61,564 nucleotides of DNA from Petrotoga sp. 9PW.55.5.1 (GCF_003265365.1 NZ_AUPM01000056.1:1-61564); one strand, 5' to 3'; shown: positions 34,950 to 47,284, numbered from the stretch's first letter. Translations and numbers: made by a program. Notes: generated by a model not told the origin, from the letters alone.

Positions 34950-37900
34950 ATGTATTACGTAGGTTTTGATATTGGCTCATCAAGTATCAATGCTGCAGTT
35001 ATAGACAATGAGGGTAACCTTAAATATGTAAAAGAAGGAATTCCACATTTTGGAATCCCTTTAAAAAGATTGCCGGAAATTTGGAAGTTAATCAACACAA
35101 AGATTGAAGGAAAGATAATATCTACAGCTTTCACGGGAATAGGTGCCCAATATTTCAATAAAGTTTTCCCCTCATTGTTGTTTGATTATGAAAGTGTAAG
35201 TATCCCAAAAGGGGCTTTTTTTCTTGAGCCGAATGCTTCTTATGTCTTTCACATAGGAGCAAAAGATTCTTATTTTTTCCGTCTGGGTCATTTAGATGAA
35301 AAAGTGAACCTTTTAGAGTTATCAGCTAATAGTAAATGTGGTGGGGGTTCAGGGATATTAATTGAAAAACAATTAAAGAGATTGTTTTTAAAGAATGATT
35401 CAATCTTTTTCAAAAATCAGAATTATCAAAAGAAAATTCAACTAATGAACGAACTTTATCAACAGGCAGAAGAAGAAGTTAAGAAATTCACCGATATTCA
35501 AGGGTTCAACGCAAGATGCGGAGTAGTCATACAATCAGACTTAATTCATGAACAGAATGAAGGTGCTGAAAGGCCATTCTTAGTTGCTAAATTGTATTCA
35601 ACTGTTGCTAGAAATTATAAAAATGATGTTGTAGGATCACGCGAGTTAGATCCTTCTTTACTCTCTATTGCTACAGGCGGAGTATTCACGAGCGATTATA
35701 TATTAAAAAATTTCAACAAATTGTCAAGTTTAAAAGTAAAGCGACCAAAATATCATAAAGCAGTTGCAGCAATTGGCATAGCTTTAGAGGCTTTAGAAAA
35801 GAAAAATGAGTTTGTAATAGATTTTGATCAATTATCAAAGATTTCTAATTTTTCAAAAAGCAAACGTCCGTTCGAAAAACCTCTTTACACGTTTATTGAT
35901 AAGGTTCATGCATTTGAAAGTGAAATTCCTAAGCTGGAATCTGATAAAGTAAAAGATGTAACTATCGGTGTTGATGGTGGTTCTACAACAACCAAAGCAG
36001 CCATTGTAGATGTTGATACGGGAAAGCTTTTAGATAAAATATACATCAGCACGCATGGTGACCCTGAAGGAGCATTGAAAGAAGTATTCAGACATCTTGC
36101 AAAAAAATCTGAGTATTACAACGTCATAGGAGTTTGTACAACTGGGTCTGCCAGAAAGTTGTATGAAAGAATTTTGATAAGTCAAAATAAAAAGAAACGT
36201 TTAGAAGAAGAAGGATATGTTGTTTTGGATGGAGCGGTAGATGAAGTTACCTGTCATGCCAAAGGTATTAAATTTCATGATAACGAGATCGACACGATTT
36301 TTGAAATCGGTGGTCAGGATATGAAGTTTACTTCTTTCAAACTCATAGATAATAAAGCAACAGATGAAATTAGAGAGGCTAGAATGAATTATTCATGTCA
36401 AGCAGGGGCAGGACAAACGTTGGAAAATATGGCGCAGATATTGGATTTGGATGTAAAAACAACTTTACAAGAAGCTGCATTGAAAGCAGAGAAGGTTCCT
36501 ATAATTGATTCCACATGTGGCGTATTTATGGAGATGGAGGAGAATAGACTAATATCCGAAGGTTTTTCCAAAGAAGAAATTGCCGCGGCAATTATAAGAT
36601 CAACTGCTGCGAGTTATTTCAATAAATTTGTCGGAGGGCCACAACATGTTCAAAACAAATGTTCTTGTCAAGGTGGGCCGGCGTTGGGGAAAGCCTTTCT
36701 AGCAGCAATGGCACAGGTTACTGAAAAAGATATATACGCTTATCCTCACAGGGAACTTTTCGGGGCATGGGGTGCAGGACTTTTCTTAAGCGAAGAGATT
36801 CTAAAATTAAGAAAAGAAGGAAAAGAAGTACGATCCGCGTTTAGAGGTTTTGAAGTAGTAGATATGGAATTTGAAAAGAAAGAAATGCTGTGTTCAGAAT
36901 ATTTTGGAAAATTATCATGCAAAACCAGAGATTGCAAATTAAAAATATTTAATATATCAAACGAAGAAGTTATAACAGGCGGATTTTGTCCGAGAGGCAA
37001 CAGTGAAGGCACAGGAAAAGTAAAAGTCGATTATGTTGATATTTACCACCGTTTATTTGAAAAACATTTTGAAGGAATAAAATATCAGGAATTAGACAAC
37101 TTGGATAATAATGACAAGATAACTGTAGGCATTCATAGGTCTGGTGTAACGTTAGGAGAAATAGGTATTTGGTCTGGAGCGTTGTTAAATAAACTAGGTT
37201 TCCTTCCAGTAATTTCACCCGTTTCAGATGAAGAAATCGCCCAAAGAGGGATAAATATAGCCCCAACTGAGTTTTGTATCGCGATGAAACTTGTTGTTGG
37301 ACATGCAGATTTACTATCAAAAGACAAAAGAATCAACCATCTCTTCAATCCTTCAGTAATAGAAGAAGTTAGAGATAAAAAACCCATGAGAAAGTTTTGT
37401 ATATATACAGAAGCAGAAGGGTATCTGCTTCAAGACATATTAAATCTTGATGAAAAACGAGAGATTTTACCTATTCTTTATTGGAAAGATAAAGAAAGAT
37501 CTGCTAAAGCGATATATGAAGAGCTAAAAAGGATTGGATACGATATTTCTAAAGAGGACGTTTTGAAAGCTATTGAATATGCAGATGAAAAAGTTCAAGA
37601 GTTCAAGAGCGATCTTTCTAAACAAGGCAAAAGGTTTTTAGAAAAATTAGAAAAAATTGATGAAGAAGGCTATGTTGGATTAGGAAGAGATTATGTTATT
37701 CTTGATCCTCAGGCATCTTCTCAATCTGGATCAATGTTTGCAAAACAAAGAGGTATGAACTACATTCCACAAACATTTTTAGAAGAATATTACAAAGATA
37801 TACCTATCGATCAACTTTCTTACAACGAATATTGGTATCAAAACTCTCATATTCTTCAAGCGTCTATCTTTGTTGCTCAACATCCCAAATTATTTCCAAT

Positions 37901-39416
37901 AAGACAAATGAATTTCGCATGTGGACCAGATTCTGTGAAATTTTACCATGAAGACGAAATATTCAAGAGGGTAGACAAACCATTTTTACATTTGGTTACT
38001 GATGCTCAGACTAACAACGCCCCTTTTGTTACAAGAGCAGAAGCACACGAACGTGTAGTCAAAAAAAGTAACCCAAGAACTGATTTACAATTGAAAGATT
38101 TTGTATTATTTCCTGATGGTCATAAGGATAAATTAAAATTGGGTCAAAGAATATGGCTTATCCCTTATATGGGTGAAGCCAGTAACTTAGGAAAAGCTAT
38201 ATTAAAGCATTATGGAATAGAGGCAAGGGTTTTGCCAACTGCAACAGTAAAAGCTACAGAAGCGGCTGACAGGTTCATAACAACTGAAGTTTGTTTTCCT
38301 TTACGAGGGGTCGTAGGAGATGCTATGGCAACGTTGGAAGAAATTGCTAAAGAAAAAGGTAAAAAGTGGATAAATGATAATATTGTAATCTTCCTGCCTA
38401 CAACATCAGGTCCATGTAGATTTGGAAAGTATGGAGAGGTATTGAAGATATTTTTGCATAAAGAAGGAATGGATAATATCCCGATTATTAGTCCATCAGT
38501 TGATACAGGGTACCTTCAAATAGATGCACCAGAACAATTTAAAACTTTGTATCAGAAAGCTGATGCTTTAATTAATGTATTTCGGGCAATTAAAATGGCA
38601 GATTTAACAGATGATCTAATAAGAAGATTTAGACCTTACTGTGATGATTTTTCAAAATTTGACAAAACAACAGACGAGTTATGGAAAGATTTACAGCAGT
38701 TGTTAATTCAAAAAGGTGGGGCTATAAAAAATTTGAAAAAGTGGGTTAAAAGTGCAACTCGAACATTTATAGATTTAGCGCCTCAAGCAAATGAACATTC
38801 GTTACCTCTAGTACTCTACATTGGAGAGATATATTCTAGACAACATGATCCTTATACTGATTATGTAATTCAAAGGTTAGAAGAAGAAAGGCTAGAAATA
38901 ATCAGAGGAACCATTGTAGAATGGTTAGAATATGTAATATACATAAACGAAAGAAGAAACCCGAAATTTTTGTATAAGTTTGTTGATAATTATATGGCTT
39001 TCACCGATTGGCGATTTGAGAAGATATTTGGAAGTTATTCGAAAGATCATGAAGTTTTACCCAAACCTCATAAAATAATCAATGACATGCAAAAAAACCG
39101 AAAATATCACGGGGATATAATAGGTGAATCTCCTTTGGTTATTGGTATATTTCTCAAATTTTTAAATGGTGAATTAACGAACGAAAAAAGACAAGTATCT
39201 GGTATATTTCATGTGGGGCCATTTACATGCATGCAGGAAGGTGTTGCAATGGCGAAGATGGATGCTATAGCTGAAAAAGTATCAAAAGAGGATCCGTCTA
39301 AAGTAATTCCAATGATTCATGCCTTTTTCGGTGATTCAGCCAATACTAATCTTGAAGCAGAAATCGCAGCTTTTAGAGAGCAATGTTATTTAAAACATAA
39401 AATGATTAGGACATAA
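34950..39416 (+). CDS. Giant 2-hydroxyacyl-CoA dehydratase activase-like protein (two ASKHA ATPase domains, DUF2229, dehydratase-like C-terminus)
   Basis: 1488 residues from ATG 34950 (GAGGTGG upstream). Two BadF/BcrA-type ATPase domains in tandem: the first begins GFDIGSSSINAAVI, the second (about 340-620) GVDGGSTTTKAAIV, with GGQDMKF and NYSCQAGAGQTLENMAQILD. The iron-sulfur cysteines typical of the activator dimer appear in CGVFMEMEENRLISEGF and NKCSCQGGPALGK. After about residue 700 comes the DUF2229 region, and the C-terminal 400 residues resemble dehydratase D-components (NFACGPDSVKFYHEDEIF). Known activators inject an ATP-driven electron into 2-hydroxyacyl-CoA dehydratases. No dehydratase subunits are adjacent, and the function of this long form is not established. 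Isolated transcription unit between two terminators. Confidence 0.9.
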   Translation: MYYVGFDIGSSSINAAVIDNEGNLKYVKEGIPHFGIPLKRLPEIWKLINTKIEGKIISTAFTGIGAQYFNKVFPSLLFDYESVSIPKGAFFLEPNASYVFHIGAKDSYFFRLGHLDEKVNLLELSANSKCGGGSGILIEKQLKRLFLKNDSIFFKNQNYQKKIQLMNELYQQAEEEVKKFTDIQGFNARCGVVIQSDLIHEQNEGAERPFLVAKLYSTVARNYKNDVVGSRELDPSLLSIATGGVFTSDYILKNFNKLSSLKVKRPKYHKAVAAIGIALEALEKKNEFVIDFDQLSKISNFSKSKRPFEKPLYTFIDKVHAFESEIPKLESDKVKDVTIGVDGGSTTTKAAIVDVDTGKLLDKIYISTHGDPEGALKEVFRHLAKKSEYYNVIGVCTTGSARKLYERILISQNKKKRLEEEGYVVLDGAVDEVTCHAKGIKFHDNEIDTIFEIGGQDMKFTSFKLIDNKATDEIREARMNYSCQAGAGQTLENMAQILDLDVKTTLQEAALKAEKVPIIDSTCGVFMEMEENRLISEGFSKEEIAAAIIRSTAASYFNKFVGGPQHVQNKCSCQGGPALGKAFLAAMAQVTEKDIYAYPHRELFGAWGAGLFLSEEILKLRKEGKEVRSAFRGFEVVDMEFEKKEMLCSEYFGKLSCKTRDCKLKIFNISNEEVITGGFCPRGNSEGTGKVKVDYVDIYHRLFEKHFEGIKYQELDNLDNNDKITVGIHRSGVTLGEIGIWSGALLNKLGFLPVISPVSDEEIAQRGINIAPTEFCIAMKLVVGHADLLSKDKRINHLFNPSVIEEVRDKKPMRKFCIYTEAEGYLLQDILNLDEKREILPILYWKDKERSAKAIYEELKRIGYDISKEDVLKAIEYADEKVQEFKSDLSKQGKRFLEKLEKIDEEGYVGLGRDYVILDPQASSQSGSMFAKQRGMNYIPQTFLEEYYKDIPIDQLSYNEYWYQNSHILQASIFVAQHPKLFPIRQMNFACGPDSVKFYHEDEIFKRVDKPFLHLVTDAQTNNAPFVTRAEAHERVVKKSNPRTDLQLKDFVLFPDGHKDKLKLGQRIWLIPYMGEASNLGKAILKHYGIEARVLPTATVKATEAADRFITTEVCFPLRGVVGDAMATLEEIAKEKGKKWINDNIVIFLPTTSGPCRFGKYGEVLKIFLHKEGMDNIPIISPSVDTGYLQIDAPEQFKTLYQKADALINVFRAIKMADLTDDLIRRFRPYCDDFSKFDKTTDELWKDLQQLLIQKGGAIKNLKKWVKSATRTFIDLAPQANEHSLPLVLYIGEIYSRQHDPYTDYVIQRLEEERLEIIRGTIVEWLEYVIYINERRNPKFLYKFVDNYMAFTDWRFEKIFGSYSKDHEVLPKPHKIINDMQKNRKYHGDIIGESPLVIGIFLKFLNGELTNEKRQVSGIFHVGPFTCMQEGVAMAKMDAIAEKVSKEDPSKVIPMIHAFFGDSANTNLEAEIAAFREQCYLKHKMIRT

Positions 39417-39425
39417 AATCAAGGG

Positions 39426-39455
39426 AAAAGAGGCTTTTTAGCCTCTTTTTTCTTT
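39426..39455 (+). terminator. Terminator of the activase gene
   Basis: AAAAGAGGCT / AGCCTCTTTT (10 bp), loop TTTT, T-run, 10 bases after the stop codon. Confidence 0.92.
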
Positions 39456-39500
39456 AAGAAAAGAAAAATTTAATAATTTGAATGAAAAATTGAGTATTAA

Positions 39501-39550
39501 GCTTATAATCGGCTTTAATCTCTTTTAATTATCTTTAATCGATATTAATC
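39501..39550 (+). repeat. Five 10-bp units ending in TAATC upstream of the LacI promoter
   Basis: Consecutive decamers read GCTTATAATC, GGCTTTAATC, TCTTTTAATT, ATCTTTAATC, GATATTAATC. The period is exactly 10 bases, one helical turn, and the array stops four bases before the -35 box at 39555. Confidence 0.7.
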
Positions 39551-39554
39551 GGAT

Positions 39555-39583
39555 TTGCTAAAAATAATTCAAGAGGTTATAAT
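39555..39583 (+). promoter_or_regulatory. Promoter of the second LacI regulator operon
   Basis: TTGCTA (39555-39560), 17 bases, TATAAT (39578-39583). It is flanked upstream by the phased array and downstream by a palindromic operator. Confidence 0.65.
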
Positions 39584-39585
39584 AA

Positions 39586-39597
39586 GAATACGTATTC
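39586..39597 (+). promoter_or_regulatory. LacI-type operator, perfect palindrome
   Basis: GAATACGTATTC, 12 of 12 symmetric with central CG, overlaps the predicted transcription start. Probably the autoregulatory site of the regulator encoded at 39669. Confidence 0.65.
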
Positions 39598-39668
39598 ATA
39601 TAATAACAATCATAATTATAATTAATAATTCTATAAAGCGAATGCACAACAAAAAAGGAAGATTAAAA

Positions 39669-40676
39669 ATGAAAACTATGAAAGAAATTGCTAAATTAGC
39701 GGGAGTTTCTCAAGCAACTGTTTCAAGAGTTATTAATAACAATCCAAATGTCAATCCGGAGATTAGAAAGAAAGTTTTAGAATACATTAGAAAATATAAT
39801 TACCAACCTAATAGAATCGCAAGAAGTTTGGTTAATAATAAAAGTTATTTAATAGGAGTAGTGCTTCCTGAAATTTCTAATCCGTATTTCCCAGAGATTT
39901 TAGAATCTCTCGAAGAAGAAGCCAACAGACTTCAATACAATATTGTTTTGGCGATAACTAACGGAAGTTTACAAAAAGAAAAAGAGCAAATACAGATGTT
40001 GTTAAGTAGAAGAGTAGACGGTTTGATTATTAATCCTACAGATTTAACAAATATAGATCATATTAAAGAAATTCGAAAAATATTACCTGTAGTAATATGC
40101 GCACAAGATCTTGATGGGTTTGACTTTGTTTCAGTTGATCATTATTTGGCGGGAAAGATAGTGGCAAAGTATTTAATAAACAAAGGACACGTAAATATAG
40201 GATACGTTGGATATTTAAAAGATAAAAAGTTTAAAGGTTTTTATGAAGAAATAAAAATGAACAGCATTGATTTTACTGATGATAATCATTTAGCAACGCC
40301 AGAAGATATGCTAAAGTTAACTGAAAACGACTCAAAAAAGCAAGAAGAAAGGCTATTAAATAAAATACAAAAAAAATCTATCACAGCGATCTATACAATC
40401 AATGATATTATGGCAACAAAAATAATGAATCTCTTGCAAAAAAATGATCTTAAAGTTCCAAAAAATGTTTCAATAGTTGGATTTGATAATACCATTTTAT
40501 GTAACCTAACAAATCCACCCTTAACAAGTGTGGCTCAACCTACAATGGAAATTGGTTCAAAATCTATTGATATCCTTACGAAAAAAATAGAAGATAAAAA
40601 ACTAGAAGTAGAAAATGAAGATAAATTAGAGCAAATTTTCCTACCACCACGTTTGGTAGTTAGAAAATCAACTTGA
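39669..40676 (+). CDS. LacI-family transcriptional regulator
   Basis: 335 residues from ATG 39669 (AGGAAG upstream); an upstream TTG at 39555 falls in the promoter. The helix-turn-helix is TMKEIAKLAGVSQATVSRVI with the hinge helix near residue 50 (QPNRIARSL). Effector domain: YLIGVVLPEISNPYFPEIL and NVSIVGFDNTILCNLTNPPL. It is followed after 16 bases by a solute-binding protein gene and then GH4, the likely targets. Confidence 0.95.
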   Translation: MKTMKEIAKLAGVSQATVSRVINNNPNVNPEIRKKVLEYIRKYNYQPNRIARSLVNNKSYLIGVVLPEISNPYFPEILESLEEEANRLQYNIVLAITNGSLQKEKEQIQMLLSRRVDGLIINPTDLTNIDHIKEIRKILPVVICAQDLDGFDFVSVDHYLAGKIVAKYLINKGHVNIGYVGYLKDKKFKGFYEEIKMNSIDFTDDNHLATPEDMLKLTENDSKKQEERLLNKIQKKSITAIYTINDIMATKIMNLLQKNDLKVPKNVSIVGFDNTILCNLTNPPLTSVAQPTMEIGSKSIDILTKKIEDKKLEVENEDKLEQIFLPPRLVVRKST

Positions 40677-40692
40677 AAGGGAGGAGAAAAAC

Positions 40693-43453
<2,761 letters not shown>

Positions 43454-43470
43454 ATACTATAAAAAATTCA

Positions 43471-43493
43471 GGGGCTAACTTTAGCCCCTTTTT
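43471..43493. terminator. Shared terminator of convergent GH4 and DeoR genes
   Basis: GGGGCTA / TAGCCCC with a short loop, T-run on the right for the plus strand and an A-run on the left (43461-43466) giving a U-run for the minus strand. Confidence 0.8.
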
Positions 43494-44239
43494 CAATAAA
43501 TAAAGTTTTTATTGAAAATTTTTGTTAGGCATGCATTATAGCTATCGCTAATTAATTTATCTATCTCTTCTACTCCAAAAGTTCTCATTATAGCTTTTTT
43601 ATCAAATTTAGAGCTATCTACAAGCATAAAAATTTCATTGCAATTCTTTCCAACTATTTTTTTAATACTTGCACTTTGAGGAAGATTCTCAAAAGCCCCT
43701 TCTTCGTAAGAAAATGCACTACAAGAAAAAAATGCTTTTTCTACTCTCATTTCTTTCATCAGATTTTCTGGAATAACTCCTATTGTAACTCCGTTTTTAT
43801 TATCCAGGGTTCCCCCTGCCACTACAATGTTGTGAGTGGGATTTTCTGAAAGAGCTAAAGCAGTGTAAAGGTTATTAGTTACAATATTTAAAAATTCCTT
43901 ATTTTGGGCAATTTTTTGAGCTAGTATATAACAAGTACTGCTTGCATCTAAAAACAAAGTCGTATCTTTATTAATAAATTGAAGAGTAAGTTCAGCCATT
44001 TTTTCTTTTTTATTTTGATTGATTTTAACTCTCTCAAAAAACCTAGCTTCGGCAAATTGATTCCTTTTTTTTATACCACCGTAAAATTTCTCAATTAATC
44101 CTCTTTTATATAATTCTGAAACATCTCTTCGAAGAGTTACCATAGATACATTTAATTCTTGAGCTAAATCTTCCAGATTTGCAGAATTTTCTTTTTCTAA
44201 AATTTCTAAAATTCTATCTTGTCTCATAACTTTTGTCAT
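43493..44239 (-). CDS. DeoR-family transcriptional regulator, probable rhamnose regulator
   Basis: 248 residues from ATG 44239, preceded by GGAGAG. N-terminal winged helix: RILEILEKENSANLEDLAQE followed by VSMVTLRRDVSELYKRGLIE. DeoRC sensor domain: DTTLFLDASSTCYILAQKI, NIVVAGGTLD. DeoR regulators sense sugar phosphates. It is divergent from rhaD and probably controls the rhamnose operon through the dyad at 44421-44444. Confidence 0.93.
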   Translation of the reverse strand: MTKVMRQDRILEILEKENSANLEDLAQELNVSMVTLRRDVSELYKRGLIEKFYGGIKKRNQFAEARFFERVKINQNKKEKMAELTLQFINKDTTLFLDASSTCYILAQKIAQNKEFLNIVTNNLYTALALSENPTHNIVVAGGTLDNKNGVTIGVIPENLMKEMRVEKAFFSCSAFSYEEGAFENLPQSASIKKIVGKNCNEIFMLVDSSKFDKKAIMRTFGVEEIDKLISDSYNACLTKIFNKNFIY

Positions 44240-44420
44240 AGAAATCACTCTCCGTGCTGTTTATAATAATATTGAGTTAAAAGAACATTAAAAAATCAAA
44301 ATCATGCAAAAAATCTATTTAGAGATAATTATTAGAGATTATTTTCAATTAAACAGAAAATACTTTGATTATCTATGTTTTGTATTTTATCTTAAAATTG
44401 ATATACTATGTTGAAATTAT

Positions 44421-44444
44421 ATCATAATAATATCATATTATGAT
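44421..44444 (+). promoter_or_regulatory. Candidate operator of the DeoR regulator
   Basis: Perfect 9-bp arms ATCATAATA and TATTATGAT with a 6-base spacer lie between the divergent deoR-type and rhaD genes, about 40 bases before the rhaD start. A possible -35 (TTGAAA, 44411-44416) directly precedes it. Confidence 0.5.
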
Positions 44445-44485
44445 CATATGTTACAAAAATATAATAAAAAGTTAGGAGGATAAAA

Positions 44486-45121
44486 ATGGAATCAAATCAA
44501 TTAAAAAAAGAAGTAGCAGAGTTTGCAAAACTAGTATGGGATAGGAAATTAACTGACGGAACAGGGGGAAATATGAGCATCAAAAATGGGGACGAAATAT
44601 ATATAACTCCAACAACTACGATAAAACATTTTTTGACAGAAAAGGATATTATTACCATTGACAAAAATGGCAATAAAATAGAAGGAGAAAAGGAACCCTC
44701 TTCAGAAAGAAAAATGCATTTAAAGATATATGAAAAAGTTTCTGATGTTAAAGCTATTATTCACGCTCACCCCCCGTATTCAACTTCATTTGCCATAACG
44801 TTTAACGAACTACCTATTTATGCCCTTCCAGAATCAGCTTTAGTTTTGGATCCAATAACTTATATAGAATATCAAATGCCTGGAACCCAAGACTTTGCAG
44901 ACGCTTTTGAAAAGGGATTAGAAAAAGGTTCAAAAGTCTTTGTTCTTCAGAATCATGGTGTAACTGTTGTTGGAAAAGATATGAGTGATGCTTACATGAA
45001 ATTAGAAACTTTGGAATTCTTGGCACAAGTTTCTTTTATCTCAAAACTGCATGGAAATCTAAATGAAATACCTGTAGATAAAATAAAAGCGTTTAAAGAG
45101 TTTGTTAATAAGAAAAATTAG
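44486..45121 (+). CDS. rhaD: L-rhamnulose-1-phosphate/L-fuculose-1-phosphate aldolase (class II, AraD/FucA family)
   Basis: 211 residues. GGNMSIKNGDEIYITPT binds phosphate; ERKMHLKIYE carries the catalytic glutamate region; zinc histidines sit in IIHAHPPYS and NHGVTVVGK. The length matches FucA and the Thermotoga RhaD type. It cleaves rhamnulose-1-phosphate to DHAP and L-lactaldehyde. Assignment to rhamnose rests on the isomerase, importer and kinase of the same cluster. AGGAGG precedes the ATG. Confidence 0.88.
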   Translation: MESNQLKKEVAEFAKLVWDRKLTDGTGGNMSIKNGDEIYITPTTTIKHFLTEKDIITIDKNGNKIEGEKEPSSERKMHLKIYEKVSDVKAIIHAHPPYSTSFAITFNELPIYALPESALVLDPITYIEYQMPGTQDFADAFEKGLEKGSKVFVLQNHGVTVVGKDMSDAYMKLETLEFLAQVSFISKLHGNLNEIPVDKIKAFKEFVNKKN

Positions 45122-45133
45122 GAGGAATACTTC

Positions 45134-46276
45134 GTGAATTTAGAACAAATAAAAGAAAAAGTTAAAAATTTTAAAGTTGAAGTTCCATCATGGGGATTTG
45201 CTAGGTCAGGTACAAGGTTTCATTCATTTCATATCCCTGGGGAAGCACGAAATGTATATGAAAAAATAGACGATGCTGCCTTAGTGAATAAAGTAACTGA
45301 TGCTGTATCTGCTGTAGCTATTCACATTCCTTGGGATAAAGTTGACGATTATAAGGCTTTAAAAGAGTATGCAGAAAATAAAGGCTTAAAAATAGGGGCA
45401 GTTAATCCCAACTATTTTGAAGATGAAGATTATTTATATGGTTCTTTAAGTAATTCAAATATAAAAATACGGGAAAAGGCTATAGATCAAACCTTTGAAT
45501 GTATAGAAATTATGAGACAAGTAAACTCAAAAGTACTCTCTATGTGGATACCAGATGGTTCTAATTACCCTGGACAAATAGATTTTAAGCGTTCTTTTGA
45601 ATTACTAGAGGACTCTTTAAGGCAAATCACCAAAGAATTAGATGATGATATGACGATGCTTCTTGAATACAAGTTTTTTGAACCTGCATTTTATTCAACT
45701 CTTTTATGTGATTGGGGAACTTCCTATATGTTGTCTAAAGAATTAGGAGAAAAAGTCAAAGTCTTAGTAGATTTAGGACATCATCCACAAGGAACAAACA
45801 TAGAATATATTGTTTCGTTAATGTCTTTCAAAAGGAAATTAGGTGGATTTCATTTCAACTCACGAAAATACGCTGATGATGATTTAACCGTTGGTTCTCT
45901 CAATCCATATGAATTATTTTTAATATTTGTTGAGTTAAACAAAAATTTTGATCTCTCTTTAGAAAATAAAGAAATAAGTTTAGTTTTAGATCAAAGTCAT
46001 AACGTAAAACCAAAAATTCCAGCAGTGATTCAATCTATAAACAATCTACAAATAACATACATAAAATCTTTATTAGTTGATTTTGGGAAATTAAATAAGG
46101 CACAAGAAGAACATGATGTAATAAAAGCAGAAGAAATTCTAAAATCAGCTTATGAAACAGATGTAAGAGAAATTCTAAGGGAGGTGAGAAAAGAAAAAGG
46201 ATTACCTGAAGATCCGATAAAACACATAAAGGAGAGTGATGAGTATTGGAAAATAGTGAAGGAAAGGGGAAAGTAG
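45134..46276 (+). CDS. rhaI: L-rhamnose isomerase (RhaI/Thermotoga type)
   Basis: 380 residues starting at GTG 45134, 12 bases after rhaD, with TAGGAGG upstream. A TIM-barrel sugar isomerase: RFHSFHIPGEARNVYEKIDD, AVNPNYF, metal-ligand regions LLEYKFFEP, VLVDLGHHPQG and GFHFNSRKYADDDL. This is the Pseudomonas/Thermotoga form rather than the E. coli RhaA form. It converts L-rhamnose to L-rhamnulose. Confidence 0.88.
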   Translation: MNLEQIKEKVKNFKVEVPSWGFARSGTRFHSFHIPGEARNVYEKIDDAALVNKVTDAVSAVAIHIPWDKVDDYKALKEYAENKGLKIGAVNPNYFEDEDYLYGSLSNSNIKIREKAIDQTFECIEIMRQVNSKVLSMWIPDGSNYPGQIDFKRSFELLEDSLRQITKELDDDMTMLLEYKFFEPAFYSTLLCDWGTSYMLSKELGEKVKVLVDLGHHPQGTNIEYIVSLMSFKRKLGGFHFNSRKYADDDLTVGSLNPYELFLIFVELNKNFDLSLENKEISLVLDQSHNVKPKIPAVIQSINNLQITYIKSLLVDFGKLNKAQEEHDVIKAEEILKSAYETDVREILREVRKEKGLPEDPIKHIKESDEYWKIVKERGK

Positions 46277-46310
46277 GAAAATCAAAACTAAAAAAGGAGG
46301 TTATTAAATT

Positions 46311-47279
46311 ATGAAAAAAGTTACTTTTATATTTCTTTTTGTCATTTTAGTTTCCATGGGATTAGCTCAATATGATATCGTTTTTATTCCAAAACTTGTG
46401 GGAATTCCATATTTTAATGCCATGGAGAAAGGTGGAGAACAGGCTGCAAAAGATTTAGGAGTTAATTTTATCTATAGCGGATCAACAACGGATAGCGTTG
46501 CTGAACAAATACAGATGGTTGACAATTTTATAACAAGAGGAGTTGATGCTATAGCTGTAGCTCCTAATGATCCTGCTGCAATATCTCCTGTTTTGAAAAA
46601 ATCAATGACAAATGGAATTCTAACAATGACAAGTGATACTGATGCGAATCAGGACGCAAGGGACTTGTTTATAAATCAGGCTAGACCAAAAGAAATTGGT
46701 TATCAAGTGATGGATACAGTCGCAAAAATTTTAGAAGGTGAGGGAAAATTTGCAATAGTTTCTGGAGGTCCAACAGCTTGGAATTTAAATACATGGATTT
46801 CATATTTACAAGAAAGATTAGCCGAATATCCAAATATAGAATTAGTAACTATTAGATACGCTGGTGAAGATGTACAAAGGGCTATGGATGTTGGGTTAAG
46901 TATAATGCAAGCTTTTCCTGATGTTGAAGTTTTGGTAGGTATGAATTCAACTTCTGGCCCAGGATTGGCTCAAGCAATAAAGGTTGCTGGAAAGACAGGA
47001 GAAGTCTATGCAACTGGTATCACAACTCCAAGTATGTTCAGAGAATATATGAAAGAAGGTATAGTTCCTGAATTTATATTATGGGATCCTGTTGAATTAG
47101 GCTATTTAACTGTGTGGGCAGCAAAATATTTATTGGATGGAAATACTTTACCTGAAAATCAACCTATTAACGTACCAGGTATTTCTACTAAACCGATTTA
47201 TTATCCTGATACAAAAGAATTGGTATTGGGACCTCCATTGGTTTTTACTCCAGAAAATATAGATAATTATGATTTCTAG
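46311..47279 (+). CDS. rhaS: Rhamnose ABC transporter substrate-binding protein
   Basis: 322 residues. Signal peptide MKKVTFIFLFVILVSMGLAQ. PBP type 1 fold of the RhaS/AI-2-binding branch: VFIPKLVGIPYFNAMEKGGE, DAIAVAPNDPAAISPVLKK and GPTAWNLNTWISYLQE. It lies between the rhamnose isomerase gene and the two-permease importer genes. A 13-bp hairpin follows the stop codon. Confidence 0.9.
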   Translation: MKKVTFIFLFVILVSMGLAQYDIVFIPKLVGIPYFNAMEKGGEQAAKDLGVNFIYSGSTTDSVAEQIQMVDNFITRGVDAIAVAPNDPAAISPVLKKSMTNGILTMTSDTDANQDARDLFINQARPKEIGYQVMDTVAKILEGEGKFAIVSGGPTAWNLNTWISYLQERLAEYPNIELVTIRYAGEDVQRAMDVGLSIMQAFPDVEVLVGMNSTSGPGLAQAIKVAGKTGEVYATGITTPSMFREYMKEGIVPEFILWDPVELGYLTVWAAKYLLDGNTLPENQPINVPGISTKPIYYPDTKELVLGPPLVFTPENIDNYDF

Positions 47280-47284
47280 AAATA

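Noticed and set aside
39501-39550. CRISPR-like or microsatellite nature of the 10-bp units
   Set aside because: Units are only 10 bases without spacers, and their place at a promoter suggests regulation; they are degenerate and so not a simple slippage repeat.
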